64,000 bases of DNA from Endothia cerciana (Eukaryota; Ascomycota; Sordariomycetes; Diaporthales; Cryphonectriaceae), in the NCBI GenBank assembly GCA_026119935.1, contig JALRMH010000034.1, positions 62,001 to 126,000 of the forward strand. The letters run 5' to 3'. The notes beneath the pieces were generated by a model. That model saw only the letters and a program-made list of their open reading frames with translations. It searched no databases and had not been told where the DNA came from. The position numbers and the translations under genes were made by a program. Below, piece after piece: positions 1-10,470 of the stretch (positions within the stretch are counted from its first letter, which is position 1; each line of letters opens with the position of its first letter).

Positions 1-1254
1 GAGAGCATCAACAACATGGGCAACCTCAGAGTGGATGTACTGGATGCTATGGATCTGCCTTCCGCTGATTCCAATGGCAAGAGCGACCCTTACTGCAAGT
101 TTGAATTGAATGGGCAAGACGTGTTCAAGACCAAGGTGCAGAAGAAGACACTCCACCCGGCCTGGAATGAATTCTTTGAGGTCCCAGTCCCTTCTCGCAC
201 TGCGGCCAAATTCAGTGTCAAGGTCATGGACTGGGACTTTGCCGACAAGCCTGACTTCCTAGGCGGTGCCGATATCAACCTGGAGCAATTGGAACCATTC
301 AAAGCTCAGGAAGTCAAACTCATGCTGGATGGAAAGTCAGGTAGCCTGAGGCTGCGGCTCCTGTTCCGTCCAGACTATGTGACGAGGCACAGGCAAGGAA
401 CGTCGACGTTCTCGGGCACATTTGCTGCACCAGGCAGGATCGTTACTGGCGTTGCCGGTGCCCCTATCAAGGGCGCCACGGGCCTCGCTCACGGAGTAGG
501 CAAAGGCGCTTCTTTCATCAAGCGCGGCTTCACCGGCAGGAAGAAGGAAGACGATTCTATAGCAGAATCGCCGGTCGGCGGCCTTGCAGAGTCTCCTATT
601 GTCATCAATGGCGCTGATTCGCCACCTAGCAGCGGTCTAAAGCGGTCGAACTTGGCAGTCTCTGATGCGGACGTTTCACCAGATGCTTCTCCCACGCCGG
701 CGCTCGGTGCTACCAATGGGCACTCCCGAACTAAGAGCTTCGGTGCAGCCTCCACAAACAGCGCAATCATCCCCGGCTCAGGTGCTGGCACGGCTACATT
801 CACCGTCATTTCAGCTTCTGGCTTCCCGTCGTCCTCGGATGTATACATTGTCGTGCAGCAGAAGTCGCCAAAGAGTAAGACTATCGGCAAGACGAAGCAC
901 CACAAGGCCTCTGACGGCGTTTTCAAATACGGGGAGACCTTCAAATGTGTGTGCGCGCCGGAGGCCACCTTCGCGCTCCAGGCCAAGGAGAACCACACCT
1001 TTAAAGGCGATGAGGACCTGGGCGAGCACTTCCTGCCTATTGGCAACGACGAAGAGAAGGAGTACCCGGTGGGTGACGGCAGTGTACTGGTGAGGTGTAC
1101 CTTTGTCGAGTCGGAGGCCAACGGTAGTGGTAGCGGTAGTCTTGCTCCGACCAGCCCTGCAAGACCATTTTCACGGAAGAGCTTTATGAGCAAGAGGGAC
1201 AGCAGGAGTGTGAGCCGGGCCAGCATGAGCCGGGATTCTACACCAAACCCTTAG
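1..1254 (+). CDS. Tricalbin-like multi-C2-domain protein, C-terminal part
   Basis: The frame is open from base 1 to the TAG at 1252-1254, so the 5' part of the gene lies outside the window; the ATG at 16 is only an internal Met. The visible 417 residues begin with a C2 domain (about residues 8-125) that keeps the acidic calcium-loop pattern, with aspartates in DLPSADSNGKSDPY and in DWDFADKPDFLG. A Gly/Ala-rich linker, a Ser/Pro-rich disordered stretch and a second, degenerate C2-like beta region (about 265-370) follow, then a Ser/Arg-rich tail. This order fits the end of fungal tricalbins, ER proteins that tether the cortical ER to the plasma membrane through lipid-binding C2 domains. The diagnostic SMP domain and membrane hairpin would be upstream, so other C2-repeat proteins remain possible. 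Confidence 0.75.
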   Translation, partial: ESINNMGNLRVDVLDAMDLPSADSNGKSDPYCKFELNGQDVFKTKVQKKTLHPAWNEFFEVPVPSRTAAKFSVKVMDWDFADKPDFLGGADINLEQLEPFKAQEVKLMLDGKSGSLRLRLLFRPDYVTRHRQGTSTFSGTFAAPGRIVTGVAGAPIKGATGLAHGVGKGASFIKRGFTGRKKEDDSIAESPVGGLAESPIVINGADSPPSSGLKRSNLAVSDADVSPDASPTPALGATNGHSRTKSFGAASTNSAIIPGSGAGTATFTVISASGFPSSSDVYIVVQQKSPKSKTIGKTKHHKASDGVFKYGETFKCVCAPEATFALQAKENHTFKGDEDLGEHFLPIGNDEEKEYPVGDGSVLVRCTFVESEANGSGSGSLAPTSPARPFSRKSFMSKRDSRSVSRASMSRDSTPNP

Positions 1255-1472
1255 GGAGGGTCGTTGAGGGGTATGTTCTCCCGGGAGTCACTAAGGATGT
1301 CGCCCGGCACGCGGAGTCCGGAGTAAGAGGAGCGCCCAGAACAGCGACTGTTCGAGCGATCATTTGACCTTCATACGCTTTCCTCCTATACCTTTTTTTT
1401 TCAGGTTAATACTCACTTCGGAGAGTGTGTCGGGAGAAGAAGAAGAAAAAAACCCCTAATTTGGGCGCAAGG
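1255..1472. other. 3' flank between tricalbin-like gene and uncertain minus-strand gene
   Basis: Short convergent spacer with a pyrimidine-rich stretch near 1380-1402 and a purine-rich stretch near 1434-1450. I see no gene in it. Confidence 0.5.
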
Positions 1473-2423
1473 CTATGGATAAAAAGGAAGTGAGCTTGTT
1501 CCGTGCCATTGGGGACTTAAGCGGATCGGCAGCCCCTGGACAAGAGTGATCCTAAGTCGACTTCGAAATTGGGAAATAGTGCTTCCTGTTGAGGATCCTT
1601 TTCTTGTTGATGGTATACCACCAGTATGTTGTCTAATTACTATGAATGCTATGATCATGATCACAACAGGACCTATCCAAGTGAGGCCTAGATCCTTCTC
1701 CTCCGTCTCCATCGAAAGAGAATCGCTCAGGCCACGGACATGTTCTAAGTACCCCCGGATCCTGAAGAGCACAAGGACGTGTCCGTAAGGCTCGGCCAAC
1801 AACTGATCCCAGGTTTCTGACACGAACATCTCCTCGACGCTGTCAGTCACTGTCTCTATATGCCATTCACCTCTAATCACTCTTCGAACGTCCGTCGCCG
1901 ACGCATACTTCTGATCGTCCAGTGTTGCCATGCCGGCCGTAGCAGCATAGCAGCGACGGAGCGATAGCGCAAACGCCGAGGTACAGTCCCTGGTGCGTGA
2001 GTGTGGAGGCACGGACAGCTCCAGGGCATGGAAGCCCCCCCCCCCCCCCCCCATTGTAGTTCGTGCATTTCCGGTCAACAAAGGGCCACGATGTCGCTCT
2101 GGGCTGATGGGGGGCTTGATGGGCCCCTCCAGGGGCGGCACGAGCACACCACTGTACGGGGGGCTGACAGCCGTGAGGACTCCGGGGATGGCAATGCCGT
2201 TGTTGTTCGGGACCGCGCTCAAGAAGGGCTCGGCGAGCAGCTCTGGACGTCAATCCGGACCACGATCTTCTCGACGGGCTTAAGGGCAAGCGACACCACT
2301 TTTGCCTTCGAAGCGATCGGGGTAGCGCTTCACGATGAGGCTGTCTGGGACCACCTCGGCTCCACCCAGTGTGTCCTTCCATTCCGTCCTGACAGAGCTC
2401 TCCGCATATCTGGGTGGTGCCAT
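1473..2423 (-). CDS. Uncharacterised protein, provisional model
   Basis: Coding-looking minus-strand sequence that I cannot assign to a family. A phase-consistent model is exon 1 2297-2423 and exon 2 1473-2242 with a 54-nt intron (donor GTGTCG, acceptor GTCCAG), giving about 298 residues. The N-terminus starts MAPPRYAESS; the middle is rich in Pro and Gly; residues around 200-260 are mixed charged sequence; a hydrophobic segment near the C-terminus (GPVVIMIIAFIVI) could be a membrane anchor. An 18-base C run (2035-2052) encodes a glycine run inside exon 2. The putative intron also reads as plausible coding sequence in a shifted frame (KVVSLALKPVEKIVVRID), so the locus may instead be a gene broken by two small frameshifts. 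The donor is weak. Confidence 0.35.
2035..2052 (+). repeat. Poly(C) run, 18 bases
   Basis: Uninterrupted C18, the longest G/C homopolymer in the window; it lies within the uncertain minus-strand gene, where it reads as glycine codons. Confidence 0.9.
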
Positions 2424-3527
2424 TACCGCGCGAGCTCAGGACTTCCTCAGCCCTGAACTGCTGGGCTGGGTACTCCGCGCCACCCAATGACCATATCGTA
2501 CCCTGGGTATTGATACCGATTTAACCGGTCCGCACAGGCGGCCAGGCATCAGCAGCGGCTACCTCTGAGGCTGTGTTCCACTCGGCATCGGCATCCGGAG
2601 GAAGCAGTTGCAAGGTCTGGCGAGGGTCCACATGGCGAGATTCCGGATGCAAAAGAGGACGGGGTGCGTCGACCTCAGCGCGATGGCCAAGAACCAAGCT
2701 CACCATCTCCCGTGGTCACCCGGTCGACAGGACCCCTGAAGAAAAAGAAGGAAAAATGAAGAATCCGACTTCCACACAAGGTCGCATCGAAGCCTGAAGT
2801 CTGATGTCACTGGCACGGGTGTGCCATGCGCAACCCGCTGATGGGAGTGGGAGTCGGCAGGAATTTGTTTTGATTCTGGGCCGGCGACGGGTTGTGTTGA
2901 ATGAAGAAACAGGACGTCAGACGAGGAGGCCCCACCAGAGTTACAAACCTGCTCTGCACACTAACAGATTCATGGGGTGCATGCGGGCAGGCCTGTTAGG
3001 CGTAGAAGGGGATCCTGGTAGTGGGCGCGTGTGCCCAGCCCCAATCCCAACCACCATCTTTTTGGCACCACGCCAATCAAGACACCACGGGTAACGAGAT
3101 GGACCCTGCATTGCGACCCATCGCCCTGCTGTCATCGTCAGGCCCGCCGCTGTCGGGTCTCGGCCGCGTTGTGATGACGCTGCATCTAAAAGTACGGTTC
3201 CGTGAGGCTGGGAGGAGCGCGTTCTGGACCGAACCCTGCATTACGTACGGCACGTCAGATATATTACACCAAAACGTGGCTGTCCTGCGGTCTCCCGAGA
3301 TCTGAACCTCCCACTGAAGAACTCTTGCATCGAGACGTCTCGTCTGTTTGCAAGTTTGCCTGCCTGCCACAGAAGGCCGGAGCTACAACGGACAAGGGCA
3401 TCGTCTGCTCCTCCACCACCACCACCGCAGAAAACCCGTGATACGGAGGAAGAGAGCTCGCGGGGCCCCTTGCATTGTCAGGTCTGATCTGTTTGCGAGG
3501 CATATATTCTGCAGCCCCGAGCCGACC
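2424..3527. other. Intergenic, upstream of the GH16 gene
   Basis: Divergent spacer holding the presumed promoters of the uncertain minus-strand gene and the GH16 gene. Only short overlapping frames occur, none recognisable. I see no repeat or RNA gene. Confidence 0.5.
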
Positions 3528-4728
3528 ATGTTGGTCTCGACGTCGATATGGGCAGCGGGCACGGCCATACTCGCAGCCAGCCTCTCGGCGGCCCAGACAA
3601 GCACATCTTGCAATCCCACGGACACAAGTGAGTCGCTCACCCCCAGCTCCGTCCGACCCGTACCCCTGGGGGTGGCAGAGCTGACTAGAGGTGCCGCAGC
3701 ATGCGATCCCGATGAGGCGCTGGGGATGGAGGTCGATGTGGATTTCACACAGGGCGAGGTCAACTCCTTCACGGCCAGCGGCGGCACGCCGACCTACGGC
3801 TCAGACGGCGTCACCCTGACCATCACGGAGGAGGGCGACGCCCCACAGCTCAACTCCGTCTTCTACATCATGTTCGGCAAGGTCGAGATCACCATGAAGT
3901 GCGCCAACGGCACCGGCATCGTCAGCTCCGTGGTCCTGCAGTCCGACGACCTCGACGAGATCGACATGGAGTTTCTGGGCGTCGAGAACGAGCTGCTGCA
4001 GACTATGTACTTTGGCAAGGGTGAGCGCGCCTCGGGCGCCGAGGTCACCGTGTCCACCCCCGACAACCAGGCCGACTTCATCACCTACACCGTCGATTGG
4101 TCCGCGGACCGCGTCATCTGGTCCGTCGCCGGGTCCCAGGTCCGTGTGCTCGAGTACGCCGACGCGGATGGGTACTACCCGCAGACGCCCATGCAGCTCA
4201 AGTTCGGCGTGTGGGCGGGCGGCGACCCCGACAACGCCGCGGGCACCATCTCCTGGGCTGGCGGCGAGACCGACTACTCCGACGGCCCCTTCTCCATGGT
4301 GGTGCAGTCGCTGGTCGTGACGGATTACTCGACGGGCAGCGAGTACAAGTACGGGAACGAGTCGGGTCTCTGGCAGAGCATCGAGAGTGTCGGGGGCGAG
4401 ATCAACGCCAACGCCGACGACGCCGCCACCGTCACCAGCATCAGCGGGGCCACTTCTACCGGCACCTCAGACTTCCCCGCCAGCGGTATCGCGGGCGCAA
4501 CCTCGACCTCGACCATAGAGGTATCATCCATTCCCAGTGGCTGGCACATGACGTCGGAGGGCAAGATCGTGCCGAATGGTGCTACCGCGATAAGTATGCG
4601 CCTCCCGAGCGCGGACGTCCCGGAATTACAACATGCTAACATCCATCGCAGACGCCCCGCACACCGCACTCCTTTGCGGTCCTCTCGGCTTCTTCTTGCT
4701 CGCGGCAGTGTTCGGCCGTTGGGGGTGA
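3528..4728 (+). CDS. GH16 Crh-family chitin-glucan transglycosylase, GPI-anchored
   Basis: Three exons: 3528-3627, 3700-4593, 4652-4728 (introns 72 and 58 nt; the second has a perfect TGCTAAC branch site). The 356-residue product starts with a signal peptide (MLVSTSIWAAGTAILAASLSA) followed by the GH16 catalytic domain. The catalytic motif DEIDMEFLG carries the nucleophile and acid/base glutamates, as in fungal Crh/Utr2 enzymes, which cross-link chitin to beta-glucan in the cell wall. A Ser/Thr-rich stretch follows, and the last exon supplies the hydrophobic tail (LLCGPLGFFLLAAVFG) expected of a GPI signal. The start was chosen because it opens directly on the signal peptide; the reading frame is open further upstream, but there it lacks coding character. 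No chitin-binding module is present, so it resembles the Crh1/Utr2-type members without CBM18. Confidence 0.9.
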
Positions 4729-5277
4729 AGGACTTGTTGCGACGGAGCTTCACGGATCCCAATTCCTTCTGGTGGACTCAACCCCGAGAACCGGAGGACT
4801 GCTGCTGTAACGGAAGTCCCGAAGACGAGCTTCGTTGGGGGCTTTGGCCATCGGCGACACATCATCTGGCGCAGCTCCCGAGAATACGGGACGGACGGAC
4901 CCATGCGTCAGAATCGGAAGACGCAGGTTCGGCGCCCCGCTGGCCGGTGGATGAAGAATCATGCCGAGCATGAGGTACGATCGAAGTACATATTCATTGT
5001 ACGATGAAACGATCTCGATGGACATACAGGGCAAACGGCACCGGCGGCCAAGAAAACGAGGGATGGCCGGTACAACACGGAATCTTTTGCATGGGACCGT
5101 TCGAAAGTTTAGACGATACCGCAAGGCTTACGGAAGAGTGTCCGGATCAATGTCCCAGAATAGACACCTGCACCTACTACCTAATAAGAATAATGTACAA
5201 ATCAGGCCGTCTTAGCCACCGTTACCAGCACATGAGACTATTCAGCTCCAAGGATGACTTCATGTGGGACACACTCC
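4729..5277. other. Convergent intergenic spacer
   Basis: 3' flanks of the GH16 gene (+) and the deaminase-like gene (-). No gene, repeat or RNA element recognised. Confidence 0.5.
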
Positions 5278-6933
5278 TCAGCCGTCGAACCCCAGCTCTC
5301 CCATGTTCGACGTTATGGCATCAACATCCTTATCAGGCCGACTGCTATACCCAACACTGACCGTGCGCTTGTACGTCCGGCTCGTGTTAGAATCATGCCT
5401 CTTCCTCTCCGCGACCTTGTCAGACAGCGTGCGGTAGGTGTCTTTCCTAATGGAAACAACCATGCTATTCAGGATATCCTCGCGCCGCTTCACGGCTGTC
5501 TTTTCTCCGATCAGGCCTTGGCCCACATAGACATCCGGCGCCCTCCAGTTGGGGTAGAGGTTACGGTGTGTCTGCCGGACCTGTACCCCGTCGGCGACGA
5601 CCCGGAAGTAGTAGTCGCACAGTCGGCAGGTCGGCTTGCTGGTGCCGATGTACCTATACCCCTTGAAGAACCTTGAGGCGTGCAGATCACCGATGTCAGG
5701 ATCGTTCGCGATCGACTCATGGATCAGGATCTCCGCGTGCACGATCGGCCGGAAGCTGTCCTTGTGGTTCTGCTCCCTGATGTGCTCGTCGAGACCGAAC
5801 TGCTGCAGCTCCTCTGCGTCGCGCTGGTACGTGGCCGGCGTTGCCGTGCCGCAGGTGGACGACATCCGCTTCAGGATCTCGGCGGCCGTGGCGTTCCTCC
5901 TCACGATCGGGTTGGGGTCGGGCCGCGAGGACGGGATGCAGACGACCTCGAAGTCGTAGAACAGGCGCTCCCACCCCGGTACTGCGCGGGCTTCGACGAG
6001 GGTCTTCGCGCCCTCCAGGTACGACAACAGGCGCCCGGCTGCGTGGCGGAGCTCCCTCCAGGGCGAGACCTCACCGTTCTGGCTGGCATTGGCCTTGTCA
6101 CGGAAAGTCCTGTGGGCACTCGATCTCGACAGCCTCATGATGGCTTGCATCAGCTCAAAGCAATGTTGAAAGACTGACGAATGTAAGTGACCTCTTCATC
6201 CTCAAGATTGGCAGATGGCAATGACGTGGAAATCCGCACTCACGGTTGTCTTCGTCGAGGGTTCTATCGTTAGCATTTGATGACAGCTTGTGGAGCTCCT
6301 CGAGTTTTCCGACAATCTGGGCAGTCAGGCCTACTGCCTCAAGGCATTTCTCTGACCACTGTGCGACGGCCCTGACGTAAACCTGCAGTCTTGGTCTGTT
6401 GAAGGCGGCGACCTTTCGTAACACCCTGACAGTGATAAGAGAGGAATCATCCTCGGTCCAGCCCTGCAGTGTCAGGAGCACGTCGAGCACAAACTCTCTC
6501 ATGCGCGCCAACTCATCCTGCTTGCGCTGGTTCGATGCGAACCGCAGCTCGACCCGGTCAGGAAAGTCCAGGGCAACGCCCGAGGTGACGGTGGTGCCGC
6601 CGGGCCTGCTGTCGCAGATCTGGGCCAGCTTGTTCATGAAGTCGTGGAACAGCTGCTCGGAGGTCTGGTTGAACCTGTCCGGGACGGGCTCGGGCACCCT
6701 GGGGGCGAGGTTGTGCATGCACGCCTGAGTGGCCGCCTGGAGGAGGACGAGAGGCTCGTAGAACCTGTTGCGCAGCTTCCCGTTCAGCTCCACGAGCGGC
6801 CTTGGGGGCGCCGGCGGCCCTGAAGGGACTGCCAATCCTCGTTGTGGTCAGCCGCCGTGGTGGCTCTTTCGGTGTTTTGGGGACGTGGGTGCATCTCACC
6901 ATTGCCTCCACGGTACGGCACGTTGCCTGACAT
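5278..6933 (-). CDS. OTT_1508-like deaminase-fold protein
   Basis: Three exons: 6900-6933, 6244-6819, 5278-6173. Introns of 80 and 70 nt have donors GTGAGA and GTGAGT, and all phases agree, giving 501 residues. The N-terminal 200 or so residues are helical and unrecognised. The C-terminal half carries a cytidine-deaminase-like zinc site: an HAE motif in PIVHAEILIHES and, about 36 residues later, SKPTCRLCDYYF with the C-x2-C pair. This arrangement matches the fungal OTT_1508-like deaminase family as I know it, whose substrate is unknown. The usual PCxxC proline is replaced by Thr (TCxxC) but all zinc ligands and the glutamate are present, so an active enzyme is plausible. Whether it acts on nucleosides, nucleic acid or a protein cannot be read from sequence. 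The tiny first exon is the least certain part. Confidence 0.72.
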
Positions 6934-7166
6934 TGATCCGACAAGACAAAACAATATCTTTGAATATTGCCAGGGTGTGATAGATGACTCAATTGAAGTT
7001 TATAGGCACTTTTCAGGTCTTTAGATTCCCAAGTTTACGAAAGAATCTGGAAACGATGCAGTCGACCGCAGTCATCAGTATTCAAGAGTTCTATTCCCCG
7101 CCGATATCTCTACGTGTAAAAATGAAAAGCAGGTCGGCCTGGTCACTGGCATCGCCGTCCATCTCG

Positions 7167-7201
<35 letters not shown>

Positions 7202-8216
7202 ACATCAAAAGCTGCATTTTCCGGTAAGGCTCAGACCACAGCTGGGGGGGCCTGACCCCCTCGAATTCCGAGGACCAATCGAAGCGACAGCGCTTCTGCA
7301 CGCCAACACCAACCGCAAGGCGTTCTGCTTGAGGCCTACCGAGCTAGGGTTAGATGAGCTCATGGTGAACCAACCGCGCACGAATTGGACAACCGCGCAG
7401 CGCGGTAGTCTGACAATGCAACACACGCTGCCTATGTTCAGACGGCTCACCGGCATTCGGGGGGTTTCCACGAATTTCTTTGCCCGTCCATTGTCATGAC
7501 GCGGTCTCCAATCAAAGAGGAACCGCTTCGGGTTGGAGTTTTGTGTGACCGTGTGGGACCGCTGCTTGAGGCTGTGCCCGGCGACCAAGGGATGCCGCAC
7601 TTGTTCAGGCCTCACACAGGTTGCATGAAACTAGAGTGTCATCGGATTCTGATGAGGCTCTAAAATTAGGCTAGGCGGACTGTACAAGATACATTCGACA
7701 GCGTACAGGTGGTGAAAATGCTGGAATCGAGGGGCCCCCGGGTATTGAAATATGGTCCCAAATCAGTCTAAACTCTCCTCTCCGCTGTCAACCGTCCCTC
7801 TGGCAGTCTAATGTCACATATAGCAGGATCATCTAGCTCTTTCTCTTCGTTGTAGGTAGCAGCGACTTGTACTCAAAGCGCGTGATCCGTGCTTGGCTCT
7901 CTGTTTGGTTCAGGCCTCAAAGCAAATGATTCGACTTCAAGGAAGAAACAGACACGTTTCTTGACCCGACTGTCACGTCTATACCCGCAAAGTAGGACTA
8001 GAGGGCTCTTCTTTTCCTCGAGTTCACCTTCAGGGATCTGTGAGACTTCGAGGTACGTATTAGGATCAATGGCATCTGCTGTGCCTCAGATGCTGTACAT
8101 AGTATGCCTCTGTCAGCATGGCTCTTCAGGCAGAGGATACGGTGTGGTTCTGACGACAACAAACTCCTGCAGGGCACGACCCAACCAGACTATTTTCAAG
8201 GCAATAACCCACCGAC
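6934..8216. other. Divergent intergenic region with CT microsatellite
   Basis: Contains promoters for the deaminase-like gene (-) and the C2H2 gene (+). A CT dinucleotide repeat lies at about 7165-7197. Short frames inside have no recognisable content. Confidence 0.5.
7165..7197 (+). repeat. (CT)n microsatellite
   Basis: Direct reading shows an almost uninterrupted run of CT dinucleotides of about 33 bases in the spacer upstream of the deaminase-like gene. Confidence 0.9.
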
Positions 8217-9138
8217 ATGTCCCGAAGGAGGCATCTCGCGCAGGAAAGTGACCTCGCGTCAGACGGGCCCACTGGGTCTGTATCAGCCAACCCGTGGGCC
8301 AATGTGCCACCTCTGCCGGAGGATTCTGGTTTCGACACTGGTGGTGTGAAAAGCTTGGAGGGTAGGAATACGACCTTCCCAGAGTCGGACACCGGAATCC
8401 ACCCTGACGTGCTCTCCCTCGGTGCTGACTTCTATCTGGGACCCTTCGACCAATACAATGCGTTCAACGCAGTTGGTCCAGGCATGAGTGCATGAGCCTC
8501 AGACGCCCCAGACTTGGACGATGGCTTCGACGGTGCTCCTATCGGACAGTATACGGATATCACTTCCTCGTACAACAGCGATATGATCATGGACTTCTCG
8601 AATGTGGTACTTCCCTTGGCGTCCGGCTCTTTTGATTTGCCTCCAGAAACGGATTTGATCTCCCCCGGCCAGCAAGCACCCGTAACCCAAATGCCCAGCA
8701 CCCCATACACAAGCGCTTCTCTTACAACAAGCCAGCCAAGTTTTGTAGTTCCCCATGGCGACGATTATGTTTGTCAGACCTGCGGCAAGCGATGGCCCTC
8801 GCAGAACAAACTGAAGTAAGTCCGTTCTTGTCCTTAGGTGGCAGCAATCTCAAGATGTTTACTAAATTCCCATGCCAAGCAAACACTATCGCAACCACGA
8901 CCCTCTTCTCCCCTGCCCCCATGATGCTTGCGAGAAGAAGTGTCCCCAGAAAAAGGACCTAGACCGCCATATACGGTCCCATCATGCTGCTTGGGCAGCT
9001 AAGAACCCCGGATTGGCTGACTTATCACCGATCACCAAGAAGAGGTGTGGACACTGCGGATACACAGCTGACAGGCCCGACAATGTCGAGAGGCACATGA
9101 AAAAGCACCAGGGAGAATGCGGGAAGAAGGGCAAGTGA
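8217..9138 (+). CDS. C2H2 zinc-finger protein (three fingers)
   Basis: The last intron (8816-8879, donor GTAAGT, branch TTACTAA) is firmly placed because splicing completes a classic finger: CQTCGKRWPSQNKL, then NKHYRNH. Two more fingers follow in the last exon, CPHDAC...HIRSHH and CGHCGYTADRPDNVERHMKKH, before a basic end. The N-terminal part is acidic and Ser/Pro-rich, as in many fungal transcription factors. An in-frame TGA at 8493-8495 interrupts the upstream exon. It is removed if an intron runs 8362-8502 (donor GTAGGA, acceptor CTCAG, phase-consistent), giving exons 8217-8361, 8503-8815 and 8880-9138 and 238 residues. Otherwise the gene is a nonsense allele. A DNA-binding regulator is inferred; its targets are unknown. 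Confidence 0.65.
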
Positions 9139-9855
9139 GGATTAGTACGGCTTGCCGCGGAACTGTGGTCTGTGGCAATTCCTTGTCATTTGATTTCCTC
9201 GCAAGGGACGGTCTTGATGAATAACGAGTTTACGAATGTCGGTTTCCTTCACCCTGTTGTGTTGTTTTCCCAGCTCTGAGAACCCTTTTCACCTGCCGGA
9301 GGGCGATCGGCGACGCGCGTCTCATCAACCATTTCTATTACCTCAGGCATCACTTTTAACTATCCTCTGGGTATTACGGCTAGTGATTTGAAATTGAGTT
9401 GCACCATTGGCCATTTTATCGGCAAGTGTGACCGTTACTTTGCGGCGTATCGAAATGCTCACTCTGGGGCCACAGAGGTACCATTCTTCCCGCTGTCTCC
9501 CCCCCTGGGCTTTCCCGCCTTTTGACCGCAGCAAATGAAGGTCACACACCGTATCGAATACATTATTCGGATAGCACGGGACAGAGACAAGGTGATCTAA
9601 TAGATAGGCCGTCTTGAAAATCTCTGGATGGGTCATTAGGGACCAGAGGAGATATCCCTTTGTAGTCCAGTCCGCAAACGAAGTTCAGTTCAATATCTTC
9701 GCCCCAAATCAGACCGCAGCCACGTCTCTAAAGTTCAGGTCTCAACATCATCACCGACGCGCGTGCGTAAGCGGGAAGAATACAAGGAGAGAAGACGTCT
9801 CGCTACTTTTTGTGAAACTCCATCGGTATGACCCCGATACGCCAACACTGGATGT
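9139..9855. other. Convergent intergenic spacer
   Basis: Lies between the zinc-finger gene (+) and a small membrane-protein gene (-). I see no gene, repeat or RNA element. Confidence 0.45.
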
Positions 9856-10470
9856 TTAGATCAGAAGAGCAGTCTTCTCATCCATTGGTTGCCTCCCCCG
9901 GGTAGCTCTCCTCCCTGCTGCCGCCCACCCCGTCAAGAAGTGTCCACAAGGGCTGCTGAACATGGCTAGGCAGAGAGCCCAGGGTAGGTACACCAGAACG
10001 ATCGTGTCTAGGCTGGCCCTGGCAAGGTGGCCTGCAATGACGAAGCTCACGATGCTGAAGGCGAAATATAGCGACTGCTGTGGGTCATCGTGCTGATGCC
10101 GATACAGGAAAGATGAGACAGAACCACCCAGCACGAGACACGAGGTGAACATCATCCCTGGCGAGAGGTGCCAGTGGACGAAGTCAGGCTGCCCCCCGCC
10201 AAGATCATCTTCAGGGGCCCAGAGGGTGAGCTGCTGCCGGAGATCTGCAGCTGACAGAAAGACTGGTCTGGTACTGGGAGATTAGAGGGAGACAAACACT
10301 TTGAAACACCCGTGGTTAACAGACCGTTCTGATGCTATAACGTATAAGGTGGTCATGAGTGAACACCCAATGGCCGGGGTCAACTCGGTAGCGATGTGGA
10401 AACTTCTGCAGTGCCATCCATCTCCAGGGCGGTGGCCAGACTCTCCGGGCTGGGCAGCTGTCGCAGACAT
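9856..10470 (-). CDS. Uncharacterised small multi-pass membrane protein
   Basis: Two exons, 10325-10470 and 9856-10273, joined across a 51-nt intron (donor GTCTGT, branch TCTAATC, acceptor CCCAG) with matching phase, give 187 residues. At least three strongly hydrophobic segments are visible in exon 2 (around MMFTSCLVLGGSVSSFLY, SLYFAFSIVSFVIAGHL and TIVLVYLPWALCLAMF), with a weaker one in exon 1. The C-terminus is short and charged. I do not recognise the family. Exon 1 is less certain than exon 2, whose frame is open and hydrophobic throughout. It could be the end of a larger gene. Confidence 0.45.

Noticed and set aside
489..1226. 245-residue minus-strand frame
   Set aside because: Antisense to the tricalbin-like C2 gene, without recognisable motifs.
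6558..6992. Apparent frameshift at the start of the deaminase-like gene
   Set aside because: An 80-nt intron with GTGAGA donor and CTTCAG acceptor joins MSGNVPYRGGN to GPPAPPRPLVE in phase, so no frameshift is needed.
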